Assembly (NCBI RefSeq): GCF_001649575.2
Contig: NC_051431.1
Location: 13,299,868-13,363,867 of the forward strand
Source of the DNA: Kryptolebias marmoratus
Lineage: Eukaryota; Chordata; Actinopteri; Cyprinodontiformes; Rivulidae
DNA: 64,000 nt
Direction of reading: 5' to 3'
The notes below the pieces were generated by a model. It ran no database searches and was not told where the DNA came from. It saw only the letters and a list, made by a program, of their open reading frames with translations. Of this stretch, positions 27,601-42,600 are shown piece after piece; the stretch's first letter is position 1; every line of letters begins with the position of its first letter. The position numbers were made by a program, and so were the translations under genes.

Positions 27601-30600
27601 TATTACAATATGGGCTGAAGAGCTTGTGTTGATTCATAAGCATTGTTCCTTTTAAATCAATAAAGATAAATTTATCATTTTTCATTTTAAGCCTATATTT
27701 ATCAGTTTAGAACATGCTGGGGGATGTAAAAGATTTGGACTCAAAACCACTATCCAGATGGGATTTCAAGTGGACAAACTTCACTGTCTGTCACTGTCAA
27801 AGAAGACAGGTGAGTGTAATGCTGAGTGGAAGTCACCTTGGAGGCTAATTTGCTGATGTTAGAGAAAGTTCCTCGTGGACAGGGCAGAGGAAGGACAGTG
27901 GCACGGGGACAGTAATGACCAGTGGGACAAGGCCCTCCTTCTCCTGGTAAAACAGGACAAGGAGCTCAGGCAGACATTTTATCAGTTATCACAATAAGTA
28001 AAAACCCACATCCTTATTAACACAATTAACAAAAAAAATATGCATTAGCAAATTAAAAATGTTGACATTTCCAAAATAGTTATTCACAGTTTATCCTCTG
28101 TCGCTTTGGAGCATATGCCCTGTGAAAACATTTGTTTACCTGTATCCTGTGAGAGAGGTTGTGGGAATATGTTTCCATGTAAACAGTAATGTCCCTCCTG
28201 GCATGGTCCGGTGACAGCTGTGCCATTTCTGGAAGAGCAGTAATAGCCTCCGTCGCATTGCCTGCACTGGGACACAGACCAATAGCCGGAATCGGGACCA
28301 TAAGTTCCTGCTGGACAACTTTTCAAATCAAATCCAGTTCCTTCGGGGCAGTAAAAGCCTGCAGGCCAAAAATAAACACATGGAAACACACAAATTTGAA
28401 ACACAAATAAAAAAAATACTAGAATAAGTACTTCTGCTTGGGGAAAACAGTGAAAAATAATTATAATCTTATATATAATTTTATAAGCTTTATAATTGTA
28501 TCTGATTTTATCATTGATCTGATTTTATGTGTCTTTTTATGTTTCCATTCCTTGATGTTAATTGTATTTTTGTCTTGCGTGAGCTGGGTTTTATTGTAGA
28601 CTCTGTACATCACTTTGGTCCACTGTGGTGTTTGAAAGTGCTCTACAAAAAAGTTGGATTGATTTGGAAAACTGTTTCTTATGCAATGCTTTAGTTTGAT
28701 AATTTCATAAAAATAGTCCTAAACTTCACTAGATGCACCAACCTGCAGGACAGAGGAACAAAGAGCCAGACACACAGTGCCAGCCTGGCACACACAGCTC
28801 ACACTGCGAAGCTTGAGTAACAGCGACATAAGTCCCTGGATCACAGGGCACAGGTTGAACAGTTCCCTCTGGGCAGTAGTGACCCTCAGGGCAGGGTCCC
28901 CCTGTAATTCCATCAGTGGGGGTGGATGTGACAGCTCCCTCAGTGCAGAAATATCTGCATGAGAAACACAACAACGTGAAATAAGGTGGCTAAAAATAAC
29001 AAGCAAACCAGTGATATTTAAAGCGACCTTCAAATCTACTGATTTGTTTTTTGTGGAAAGATTATGAGCAGTTATTATCTTACCTGTTTTAGATAGCTTT
29101 TTGAATTTACCTCAGTTTGCAGAAATAGGGTTAAATTTTAACTGGATTTATGAGCTAAAGGCTGACCTAAAAAAGGCCAAGACAAAAGTGGACTGCTGTC
29201 TTCTTAAAAAAACTCCAGCCTCAAAATCGTCATTTCAGTACATGCAATTCACATTGCTACTAAATTTATATGACATGTTCATTTACACAGAATTTTATGG
29301 TTATTTGCAACCATAAATAACAACAGCAAGAGCACAAGCTGTAACACTTCCTGCAGAAGTATCATTTCAAACCTGCCAAAATAACCATGTGATGTGAAAT
29401 CAATGAGATTTTTGAGATTTAAGTAAGAGCATCAGCATTTCACTTTGGCCTGCTTGAACTAACCGTTGTCTCATCGGTCTGGTCAGAACTCAGCTATATT
29501 TCTCCAAAAAGATAGCTGCTATCTACAACAGGTATGACTTTAATTGTTGATAATGTTTCCATTAAACAACACTTTAATAGATCTGAACTATTCCTTTAAT
29601 CCTCAGATTCATAAGTTTGGTGTACCCTTCACTACAGTATCCAGTGGGTTTAGTGAGGCCAGCAGAGTCACAGTAAAACCCCCCCGAACAGGGTTTGCAA
29701 TCCGTTTGGCTACGTAAGCCTGAACTGCTTGACCAGCTTCCTTTAGGGCAGACTTCAGGAGCTGTGGTGCCTGCACAGTCGACACAATTCAAAACTCAGC
29801 CAGACTCAAATAAACACATGAATAAAAAGCATTACAATTACAGTACAACAGTTAACCATCATGACAACGTTTCACACAAACCGACCAGAACATAAGTGCA
29901 AATGAACAAGTGAGGCATTCCTATAAATCAGTGATTGTTGGGTCGGAGCCCTAAGCGACCTGCAACGAGGCACAGTTTGCCCTACAGCAACATTTTTAAA
30001 AGATGAGCTAGCCACGGAAAAAAGGGCAAGTGTGCAAATTATTTAAAAGACAAGGGTTAAAAAAGTTACACGATATATGCTGTCAGAAGTTGCTGTAGGC
30101 CTTTATATGGTAATTAGCATGAATAAAACATTGCATTCGTGCAATAAAATGGCCTAAAATGTTAATAGACTGGCATGGTATAACTCAGCTTACATTAACC
30201 TATAAAGTAATAGTGCCAACAGTATTATGTAGCAAATAAGACAAATTTAACATTGTGAAACTCTTGGAAGATTATCAATTTTAGGCATCAACCGAATGGT
30301 GGCACCCATCAAAGCTACAGAGGGCAACTAAATGAGAAAAGACAAGCAAATAACCTGAGGGGCAGTAATGACCAGGAGGGCACAGGGAGCCTGAAAGTCC
30401 TTCTAGGGGGCTAGGAGAGGATGCACCCAGTTTGCAGAAATAACCAGCATGGCATGGACCTATGGGTGAAATAACATCATGTCATATTTCCATCATACAG
30501 CAGTCTATTTTAGACACATCTGCAGCCAAGCTATCCATGCTAGAGACGACAGTTTGTTATTTTTGTAACTATATACTTGTATATATATTATTTTATTTTT

Positions 30601-33600
30601 TATGAAATCCAGCAAAATTCAAGATGCCTGCAGCCAACTGACCTTGGAAAATACAAAAATGACTATAACTCAATCAATTTTATGCATACTGAGCTAAAGT
30701 TTAGTGTGGTAGTAGTTGAAAGTAATCTACAACATGTACATTGAATACATACTCAATTTGCTAACAAATTGCAGGTGAATGTTGTTCAAAACTTTAGCAT
30801 GCAAGGTATGAGTATGCATTCCTCCAAGATAAGCCAAATTATATTTGTCAATGAATTGTCCAAAATACTGTAACTTTGTTCTCTGATAGAAATACCTCAT
30901 AATTTTATGAAATTACGGTAAATCCAAGCCTTTTTGTTGTCAAAGTAATTTACCAAAAATGTAACCATTTGAAAAGTCCAATTAAATAATGAAAACAGAA
31001 ACAAGAAATGTTTGTTTTGAACTTTAACATAAATTTGTCATGTTTATGCCTGTTGGATATGTAAGAAGACTGTGGACACTTGTTTGCTGGAAATGCAACA
31101 AACCACTGGAAGGGAGCTCTGTCCTTCTCACCTGCTGGCTTTGAAAGTCCAACAGAAGGACAGTAATGTCCAGCAGCACATGGAAGGCAGTCAGCTGGGC
31201 TGTCTGTGCGCTCTCCAGGGTTGAAGGTGCCTATGGGGCAGGGGTGTTGGTTGGGTAAGGTTGTACCTGCAGGACAGTAATGTCCTTTAGGGCAGGGTCT
31301 CGGCAAGGAGTTGTTGGCTGGACCCAATCGCAAATCACAATAGTACCCTTGAGAAAGGAGAATTGTATATTTTAAAACTGATGTTGCCAGAATAGGAAAA
31401 TACGGAACTCAAGTTATTTTTTTACTGCAAGTTACTTATTTTATCAGTATAAATAGAACAAATGCATAAAAAGCCACCAGCTTTCACAAATAAACACTAG
31501 AGAATGATTTGCTTCTTAGGTGTAGGTTAAAAAGAGATCTATAGCCCTCTTACCTGGCTCACAGACAGTGCAGGATGCCTGTTTGTCTCTGTCTTGATAT
31601 GTTCCTGATGGACAGGGTTCTGGAGCTGAACTACCTGCTAAGCAGAAGTGACCAGAAGGACATGGCAGAGCTGTCGCCGCGCTCTGACCGGGAGGACACC
31701 AGTAGCCTATAAATGGAAACAGAGTAGGGTTTGGGGAGAAAGATAAGACCTTTATCAACGAATGTGTCAAACATACATCCTGTTATCGAAAATTTACTCC
31801 CGGAAGGAGTTATGAAATGGCAATCGGACTGACCTTGACTGCAGGGTCCGGTTGGAGTCCTGAGGCCTGCTTCTCTGCAGTAGAAGCCTGCTGTACAGGG
31901 CTGACAGCCTGCTTCATCAGTCAGACCAGACACTGGGGAGAAGGTACCAGCTGGGCACAACTCTGGCTCTCCTGAGCCCTCAGCTGCACAGAGAAACAGG
32001 AGAAAAAAGGCAGAAAAAAAGGCAACATAACTTATAACAAGATAAGCTAAGCATAATGAGAAGGAAACAGCCATGTGTTAGGAAAAGTTATTTTTTTAGT
32101 ATGCTGATGATTAATGCATTATCTTACAGATTTTGATCAAAACAGAGAAGAAATAAGGCTCATTTCTTTTCATTCTGGGTGGTTCATTAATATGTTATGT
32201 AGCAATGGTAGTACAAATCAATGATTGCATATACTACACTCCATGTATGCTAGACATTTTTGATTCAGTGTACTGTTTATTTCATCAAACTCTACTTCAA
32301 AAAGGCCTTTAAAAGACTTAAAAAGGCTAAATGGTGATTCAACCTTTAAAGCTCGACTCACCACAAAACATCCCAGGAGGGCAGATGTTGCCTGTTCTTC
32401 CATCTGTCGGTTTGGCCCTTGTGGCTCCTCCAATACAGTAATACCCAGGGGAGCAGGGACCCATTGGCAGAGCTAAACCTTTTTTTATGCAACACAAACA
32501 TAATGTTACTTTAACTTTATCCAGACTCTTAGACTATGCACAAAAACCCAGGTGTAAAAATGTTGGGATCGTGAATAAAATGTAAAAAAAAAAGAGACTA
32601 AGTTAATTTTAATCCTTTAAATTATTGTCACTAATGCAGCGATAGTACATAAAATGATGCAAGTGTAGGATTTATGTTTCTATTTAAAATCATATCCTCT
32701 TTTAAAATTTGATGGCAGCAGCACATTTAAAAGAGGCAACAAAATAACCGAAAAAAGGCTGTGATAGATAATAAAATATCCTAACAAATAATTAAGTTAA
32801 TGGATAAAAAGTCTGTAACATGCTGAACATAGAAGATGTATTTAGTAGAATTTGAAATGGGTTTACTGTGTCAAAACTTCAACAATCTATAAACACTCTG
32901 TAAAGAAATAATCAAATGTAAAGAAGATCCGTAATTACTGTCATTTTTTATTTATCTGAGCTTAATAAAGACAGATAAGGATGAGTTATCAATTGACCTG
33001 CAGTTTGACAAAGCAAAACCTAAAAATCTTTCTTGAAAATCACAGAAGTTGTACTCTCCAGGCTAAAGACAAAAGCGGTTCATCCGATTTCTTATCAGCA
33101 CGCTGTTCAAAAGCCTGTATCTGTGATGTATGACGGTGTATTTGTGCACGGGGCATGGACACTGTGACCGCACTATTTATACTGAATGATTTATGTGGGT
33201 TCTAGAGGAACAGATCCTCTGATCTAGACGATGTCTGAGTCATGAAAGGTCAAAATGAGTTGTCAGGAAGACATTTCCACATTGTGTATGTATTATACAA
33301 CATTTTATCTTGAGTTAAAAGAGTAACATGACGTCACTGGATGCCACGCAGCAGACCTAAACAAACTGAACCAAAACTAAGAAGTAAAAGCGTGACCTCT
33401 TTAAGGTAAAATTTCTTTGAAGAAATGTGTTTAACCAAGGAATAATAGAATAATGCATAATTCAGACTTGCGTGGGCAAACAAGTGTGAACATTTGTACT
33501 GGAAACTAAAGATAAAGGGACAAAAGGAGAAACTAAGCATCACATCGCATAGAAAGTTAGTCAAACAGTTCAGGCCAACTTAGCCTGGAGGAATTTAAAC

Positions 33601-36600
33601 CCTGTTTGAGGTGAGGTTACTGTGACCCTTCTGGCCTCACTAATCTGACGTCATTCTGTCGTACAGGTTACACCTGGCTTATGAGTCTGAGCAATGAAAT
33701 GACAGTTCAGACTGTTTAAGGAAAGGGTTCTGTGGAAACATTAGGAACAATTATTAACTTATCTGTTGTATATATCGCTTTGGTCTTGGCTCCGATCAGA
33801 ATGGTTATTAGCTCTTCGATCTGGTTATAATTACACTGTGTTTCTCCAAACTCAGGCTGTTCAAAAAGCGATCTGCAACAGGTAAGAAAATAACTGTTCA
33901 TAACCTGTCCACAAAATCCCACTTCAAAATAAATGGACTATTCTTTAAAGGTTTATAGTACCATATTTTGGTAGTTTATGGAGTCTACTTGTAGTACAGA
34001 AAAACTTGATAAACCATTTTAAAATATTAACAAATTACAACACAGGACACCTTGCACTACTGGGAACCTACATTACAAATAGGAAAACAACTTTTATACA
34101 AAACTAATGAAGTTGGTTTCCTCAGTTTCCAGAGTGCCGTTAAAAGAAAAAGTGATGAAATACAACAGTAAACATTACCTTCACCTTTTTAATATGTTGC
34201 TGACATTAAAATAAACATATTTTTAAAGTTAACGTGTTAGTTTATATTTTGCACAGGTCCCATCTTTTTTAACGACAGTTGTATCACTAATCTCTGTTTG
34301 GCCTAAATTTGTCACAACATCAAATTCCGCAGAGGCCAGAAGAAGAAAAGGTTTTTCCAGTTCATTAAACTACATGTCTGATGTGAAATAAAATATTTTT
34401 CAGCATAACTCTGCACATAGCAGAAAAAGTCGATAAATCACAAAGACAGTCAATTTTGTCTTTTTCCATGACCATATTGTTAATGCCTCTCTTTATTTAA
34501 TTTAGTGATTTCTTAATCTGATTATGTTTTTACTTTGTGCTGAAAAACTTTATATATCAGTAGATATGCAATTATCTGTCTAAATACCTGATATGTTACA
34601 GAAGGCTCCGGGTGGACATGGTATGGGCTCTGAGCTACCCAAAGGACAGTAAAAGCCTACTTGGCAGCGCCCCCCTGTGGAGGTAGCTGGACACAGACAG
34701 TTGGCATTTGTGTAATTGTCAAGGTCAAAAGGCTGAGAGTTCCATGCTGCAGACACACAGAACCATCCTGCAAAACAGAAAGTGCATGATAATTCTCTCA
34801 GTGCAGGGTAAAATGGGAAATTCAGGAGAAAAAATAAATAAAAGCTCAACAAAATAAAACAGAGAAAGGTGAGAAAGATGAGACACTGCAGAGGAATAAA
34901 ATAGCTTCTTAAGCCAGACAGACGTGCTTCAAGTTTCTACCCCAGACTTCTGAACAATACATGACTTCCTTTTAGGACCAAGCTCTTTTGCAACTTTCAA
35001 CAGAGATAAATAATACATATATACAGAGAATTATTTAAGAGCTGTTGTTGTTGCTGAAATGCTGTTGGTGTGGAGTTGTGATGTTTCGTGCTTTGTGTGC
35101 ATTCTTTGTTCTCCTCTACAGAGTCTTACAGGCTGCTTTGGACCGGTTTTCCACCTCCCTGAAGCCAAACAGGCTGGCACGGAGGACAAAGTCTTGACAT
35201 TGGGAAGCTAGGCTGTGTGACTGTGACTGTGCGGTCGGAAGAAATGAACAAAGACACCGTTACGCACCAGCTTTGCATCTTCCAGACACGTTGGTCAGCC
35301 GTTCTTTCTCACAGTAGTGTCCTGGAGGACAAGGCAGGCAGCTGTCCAGACTCTGAGTCATGGGCTCTGGGTTGTAGTATCCTCGAGGACAAGGAAACTG
35401 GGTAGCGTGCTTGGTTCCTGTGCATATAATACAATTGCGTTTTAGACAAGAGCCCACTGCTACGTGAAGATTTACAAGACATTTCATCTATATGTTGTAC
35501 AAACTGAGGAAAGTAGTTTACTAAAGCAGACACTGTTTATCAGAGCAAAAACAAGCTATGAGTAGCTTCCTTTGTTCAAGAAATTTAACTGGATACAAAT
35601 AAATTGGTCAATATTTTTAAAGCACAAGAAAAAAAAGCCACATATCTGATTGTGTTTTGCATGACAATACCATCAAGACAGTAGAATCCAGGGGGACAGG
35701 GGAACTTGGTAAAATTGCCAGTCTTTTCTGGACAGTAATATCCTGCAGGGCAGCGGGAACACACTGGCTGACCTGTCAGGTTGGTGTAGGTTCCAGCAGG
35801 GCAGGGCACTGGCCTGGCACTTGCCTCGGGGCAGTAATGACTCGGTGGGCAAAGCCCTCCTTTTGAGCCTGGAAAGAAAATTCAATTAAATGTGTTAGAA
35901 CACTGAAATTATCACTGCCTGGCTCCTAATGTGATGAATCTAGTTAGAAGCGCATGATTAATTTAGTAATCATTCATTCAATCAAACACACCCCCACATT
36001 CAGGGTGTCCTGCATTTATCAGCCTCTGGTTCTCTTGCATATGAGGCTTCATAAGACTTCTATTCACACAGAAATTCTGCCACCTTTGATTTCATTTAAT
36101 ACAATAAATTTAATTCATTAAATTTAATGATCATTGACATATTTAGAATTAAAATTTATAAAATCATAGTTTTTACATGTAGAAATGGTGAAGTGCACGC
36201 ATGATCAGCAGTCTGATTTTTCTACCTGTGCTTGTTGTGTCTCCACCTGGACAATAGGATCCTGCCTGACACTGACCAGATGGACGAGTAAGACCTGCCG
36301 TGTCACAAAACTGACCCGCCGGGCATGGAGTACAGCCAGAGGCGTCCAGCAGGTATAGACTGCAAGCATAAAAATGTTGAGCACATGCACGGAAAAAACA
36401 TCTGAGGCTACCTGTTATAATAAAGTGTTTACAGTTTTGGCCGAGCAACCTGTCAGAGTAAGTCCCAGGCGGACAAGTCAGGGGGAGTCCGGTGCCCTCA
36501 GGACAGTACCTCCCCTGTGGGCACACGCCTCCTATTCCTGTGCTGAAGTTGCCATCGGGATTCTCGAAGTTTACACCTTGAAACGTTGAAAATTTGACTA

Positions 36601-39600
36601 AAGTTTACTCATCCTCATCCATTTTTTTGGTCAAAAAAGTAAATAATGTTTTTTTTTCAAAATATTATTTCAAACTGTGTGGGCATATTTTACGTAGCGT
36701 ACCTGCTATGCAGTAATAACCAGCCTGACAAGGTCCACTAGGTTCAAACAGCCCCCAGTCCTCACAGTAGACACCTGCAGAAAACATCGCTGGAGTGGCT
36801 CTAGTGTTCATAACAAATGCTCATCACATCATAATATAGCCCTCATTTACTTAATTAAATATAATGAAACTTTAAATTATTGCCTCTAATTTATATCAAT
36901 TAGTTTCAACCCACACTGTAAATAAATTACAGTTTAATAAATGAAAACTCATTTAAGCTACACACTTCGTGAGCAGAATACTAATGTCCTTGAGAGAGAC
37001 AGAGAAGGGAAAACTATGTAACAATGCTCTCACCTGCTGGACAAATGAGGCACTGCTCCACCTGACTGAGACTGAGCTGAGGGCTGTAGGTGCCAGGCGG
37101 GCAGGGCAGAATGCCCTCAACGCCGCCACCGAGACAGTAATGGCCTGCTGGACAGGGCTGGACGCCTTCTCCTGACAGACAGTACGTTCCTGATGGACAG
37201 TCATCGCACACTTCTGCTCCTTTGTTTGTTTAAAAATTTTTTTAAAAAAGATTAAAAAATGAAGCAAACTTCAAGCATTATGTTAACTTTAAACCTATTT
37301 TTTTTCTGACATTCAATCTCATTTAAATAAGTATGTTTACGTACCTGATGAGTTTGAGTAAGTCCCATCAAGGCAGGGTATAGGAAAAGTTGACCCCAAA
37401 GGACAATAGTATCCTATTGGACATATGTCTCCTGTCAAACCATCTGAGGGATTTGAAAACTCTGCCCCTCCCAAACAGTAATACCCTATAAATAGGAAAT
37501 TATTATGTTATATAAATAAATCTATTTGAATATAATTTCCTTTCATTAACAATACAATCAGTAGGAACTGTGGCGATGTATATATTTGTCTTCTTATAAA
37601 ATACATTAGGAATGTCAGTGGACAAGCACAAAATTGTCATCCTTGTGTCAAAATTTCATTTTTTATGATACCCATGTCACATCTTCCTGAAGGCTGGCTG
37701 AGTCCAGTGCTGTTGCAGTAAAGTCCAGGTGGGCAGGGCCAACAGGAGGACAGATTTTGGGCTCCTATAGAGCTGCTCCAGGTTCCTACAGGACAGGGGT
37801 GCTGCTGTGGGAACCTGGTCCCTCGTGGACAGATGTAGCCTGCAGGGCACACATCACCAGAGGCTACAGCAACCTGCAGGGGGTCAGATAATCATTCAGT
37901 AAGTATTTCCATAAGGACTGCCGTGTCATTTGCTAAAACAAAACTGAGTGAAACTGAATAGACTTTGGAGTTTTCAGTCTTTAGACTTCCCCCAAACTTG
38001 AATAAAACATCTTGTACTTCAAAATATGATGGAGTTAGATCATTTTGGCTTCATTTTGATTGTTCTAGACACTTAAAAGTTGAAGCTGTGGGCAGTTTGA
38101 GCTGTCATTCAAGTCCCACGCACCATCAAAAAAGCCTCACCAAAAAAAGAAAACGTCAGTGATTTATTTAAACTAATACAAACGGGAACGAAACATGGCT
38201 CTAAATTTATATTTATGTCAAATGACAGAAAATAAATGGCAACACACAGGGAAAAACCAACAGCCGCCATCAAATCAACACCATTCTGCTTCAAAAACCG
38301 GGACATTTCTACCTCGTTAATTACCCTGTTACTCCTTGTTTGCGTTCCCTCCCCCGCTCATACACAGCATCATGCTGATAAACGGCCTCACATGAGCAAA
38401 ACTAAATTAGAGGCATAAACCGCTAAGAAGCACATAGCAAAGAAATTATCAGACGCTTCACCTTCATTTAGAAAAAGGCATCACACAACTTTGCACATCA
38501 GAGAACTGAGAATATATTCATGAGACCAATAAATATATTTATTTGTTGATATGGTTTGAAAACATAAACCTAAAGCTTTTAAAATTCAAATCAGTGGCTG
38601 AAAAATGAGAAATTGCACAGATTATATTCTTCTATATATTCTTCTATACTCTTCTCACAATATCTAATACGATTTAGCTTTCCTTTCCAAACCAAGTGAT
38701 TGAAAAGATGTAAAAAAAAAAAAAAAGTTCTCCCTAAACTTCACAGTTTTGTTTTAAACGAACATCTGCTACTCTTAAGTTATTTGAGTATGACTTACAG
38801 GAGAGCCAGTGGAGGCTCCAGAGGAGCAGTAGTGACCTGGGTCACAGAGACCTTCAGGTTTAGTGAGGCCTGCTCTGTTACAGAACCATCCTGCCTCACA
38901 CGGTCGACAGTGTTGCACAGCCTCGCCACTCGGCTGGTCAGAGTAAGAGCCCTGAGAAATCAGACATTTTCTTTTAGCATTATGTATGTGTAATGCAGTT
39001 AGACTCAGAACATCAATAAATGCATACTATTTAAAATATCAAATTTAACATAAACATTTTGGACAAATGTCTTCATCTTTTGGCACAGAGAGTGAAATTA
39101 ATGACAGTTGTTGCAGCTTATGATGGTGCAGAGGAAGTTAGGAATGTTCACTGAAGTACATTTTATTTATAAATTAAACTATTTTCCAGCCTGGAGACGC
39201 AGGTTTTAAAGGGATACTTCCAAGTTTTGAAAATGGGGTTCTGTGAAAAGGTTATGAACAATAAAAATCTTACTTGTTGTAGATAGCTCTGTCAGTTCAC
39301 AGAGTTTAATTCTGAACAGACTGATGAACTAATGGTTAGACTGAGCAGGTCTAGGATGACAGTGGATTGCTGGTGTCTTAAAACAACTCAATTTTATTTA
39401 TTTTGTAGTGATTCAAACATTATTTTTGAACCTTTACATCTCCATCACATTACATGTTTTATTACAAGCACAAACCAGCAGCAGCCACTGTTAACACTTC
39501 TGGTGCAACCTGGGGCATTTCCAGCAAGAATATCACTTATCACTTATTTCTACTGGAATAAAAGAGTAATACAAAAGATTTCTAGGTTGGAAAGGTGTAT

Positions 39601-42600
39601 ATGAACTGCTATCAAACCTTTAAGATTGCTTTAAGACAGCAGCAATTCACTTTGGTCTTGGACCCACCTGGACTAGCCATTATCTTGTCAGTCCAGTCAG
39701 AATTAAACTCTATTTCTCCAAACTGAGATCATTTAAAGAAAAATCTATAGGAAATAAGACATTTATTGTTTATAACCTTTGCACAGAAACCCACTTTAAA
39801 TGATCAAAATGATTTCTTTAAGGGTTCTCACTTCCAGAAATATGCATATAGATTATTAATTATTATAAACAATAACTTGTTATCAAAATAACCTACTGAA
39901 GCTAAATAAGAAAAATAAAAAATAAAACATCAAACATGATACACAAAGAGAACTAGGCACATATTATTAAAGAAGCTCTGCCAGGTCAATAAACAACCAC
40001 ATGCTTGCACATACTAACACAGAGATACTGACTGGAGGACAGGGGCGAGGAGTAGAGGAGCCAGGAGGACAGTAGTGTCCTTCGGGGCACAACGATGGTT
40101 GGTACAAACCCGTCCGATTGCATAATCTGCCTGCCTCACACTCCACACACGACCTTGCACCTCGACGCTGTAGAAGTTTCAAGGTAAGCGCATAACTTTT
40201 ACATTTTACATCAACACACTTTTAGTTTCGAAGCAGGAGATTAATTGTCTGTGTGGATTCCTTCCTACCGGCTGAAAAGTGCCAAGAGGACACGGCTCTG
40301 CCCGAGCTGCTCCCTCCAAAGAGTAAAACCCTTCTCCTGCTTCATTCTGAACAGGTGAAGCTGAGCCTCCAGTACAGTAGAAACCAGGAAAACAAGGTCC
40401 TGAAGGTGAGGTGTTGTTTGAACCTAAGCAATAAAAACTAGAGGGAGAGAGAGATGCATAATGACTCACAGACTGAAGGCGTAACTTTAACATTGTCCAG
40501 TCAGTTGATATCTGAGTAATCACTTTGCAAAGCAGGAAGGAGTGAGATTACCCCGGTGGACAGCTAATACACTCATCCGGGATGGCGAGGCCAGAGCTGT
40601 TGCTGAAAGTGCCAGGGGGGCAAGGGAGGGGGGAGGTTGAAGCCTCAGGACAGTAACCCCCAGGTGGGCACAGACCTCCAGTAGGTCCGTCAGCTGGAGT
40701 CTAAGCAAATTAAAAAGACACAGATGTAAAGAGAAGCAAATTTTTAAAAGCTTCATTTTTCTAAGTAGATGTATTCTATCTACACTAAAAAATTAGAAAA
40801 TGCCGTCTTGCTTGATGTGTGTGGTTTTGCACAAATAACTTGTGTCAAAAATATGCTTCTCACGATTTCTTACTGCAGGTATTTATTGGCCTTAAACAAG
40901 CAAACAGAAGCTACTGGGGTTCAAAAAGCAAATTCCAAGTTACATAATTTTAACATCTATAGATTTTTTTAAACAGAAATAGTTTTATCATACTGCAGAC
41001 TTGGCTCCCATTCGACAATAGAAACGCTCTTGGCAGCTTCCAGAAGGCTCTGCAAGTCCAAAACCACTGCAGTACTGGCCTCCGCCACAGGAGGTGCACT
41101 CTGAGACGTCACCGAGAGCAGAGCGTGAGCTGAAGGTTCCCTCAGGACAAGGTTTGGGAGTAGAAGTGCCCTCTGGACAGAAAAAGCCCTGAATAGCATA
41201 ACAGAGTGGGACAATGGCACAGATTCTTTCACATATATATGTGTATTGGAGCAAGCACATGTTACATACATTGTGTTATCTGTAAAAAAAAGAAGTTTGT
41301 TTTTATACCTGAGGGCAGAGTAATGGCATGTGAGTTCCCAGTTTGTTGCAGTAATGCCTGGATGGACATAAAGTACACACCTCTCCACTGTGACCAAGTG
41401 TACTGTTCCTGTATCTGCCAACCTGACAGGGATAGGAGTAAGGGTGGCCAGTACCTGGGGGGCAATAGTGCCCATCGGGACACTCGCCTGTCTTAAAAAT
41501 GAGGACAAACAAAATGAATATATCCAACATTTTAAAGACACAATCAGTATCAAAACATAAAAAAAGTGTATTCATTTTTCATGTAAATAATTATATATTT
41601 AATAAAATAATTTAGAATTTATGTGATTGTTTTTTTTTATTACTATTACTGCTTATTCTTACAGGTCTAGTAATTGGCTGCTCTTGAGGCTGCTGTGAAA
41701 AACAATACTTCCCCTCAGGACACCGGATACACTCTGATTCGTCACGTAGACCAGGAGATTTCCCATATGTGCCATTGGGGCAAGGAATAGGGTTGGGGTT
41801 CTTTAAATGGAACGAGATTTCCAAGTTAGGTTATTAGTAAAATAAAAAAACAAAAAAGTGGGTAAACCAGTTAACTAGCTTTTTTCCTTTCGAGGTTTTT
41901 GGGCAGCTGGTACCTATCTCCAGCAATCATTGTGCAAGAGGGTGGGGTTCACCCTGGACAGGTATCAGCTCCATCACAGGGTTACATAGAGACAATTGTG
42001 CCAAACCGTTCACGCTCTCACTCACACCTAACCACAGAACGTGCAAATCCACACAGAAAGGCTGGAAGGTGAACCTGCGACCTTCTTGCTGTGAGGCACC
42101 CTCTCATGCACATTTATACGTTCATATTTATAAATTCATTTCATTCATGTGCATCATCCCTTGACTCACAATGCCTCCTCCGGGGCAGTAGAAACCTCGA
42201 GGGCAGAGCGTGGCTGAGCGCTGGGGCTCTCTGGCCAAGCCCTGGGAGCAGAGGAAACCAGGGGGGCACACCATGACACTTAACATGGCTTCCTCAGTGG
42301 TGGTCTCATCACTGCAATAATGGCCCTGGAGGCACGGAGAGCACTCCACGGAGCCCTCGTCCTACACACAAGAGAATGTGAAGAAAGCTCTAGGGATTTG
42401 AAGTTAAAGATATCAACTGGTATGGGGGAGGGATACAGCAAAATCCATACTGACAACTCAAGAGAAAGAAACCTGGAAAATGCTGGAACTCTAATATTGT
42501 CTCAATCTGAGATAATATAAAAAAGATTATCTCTGATAAAAAGGCTCTATGCTTTTTTCTCTTGCTGACATTTACAGACATCTACTCCAGGTGAGTAATA

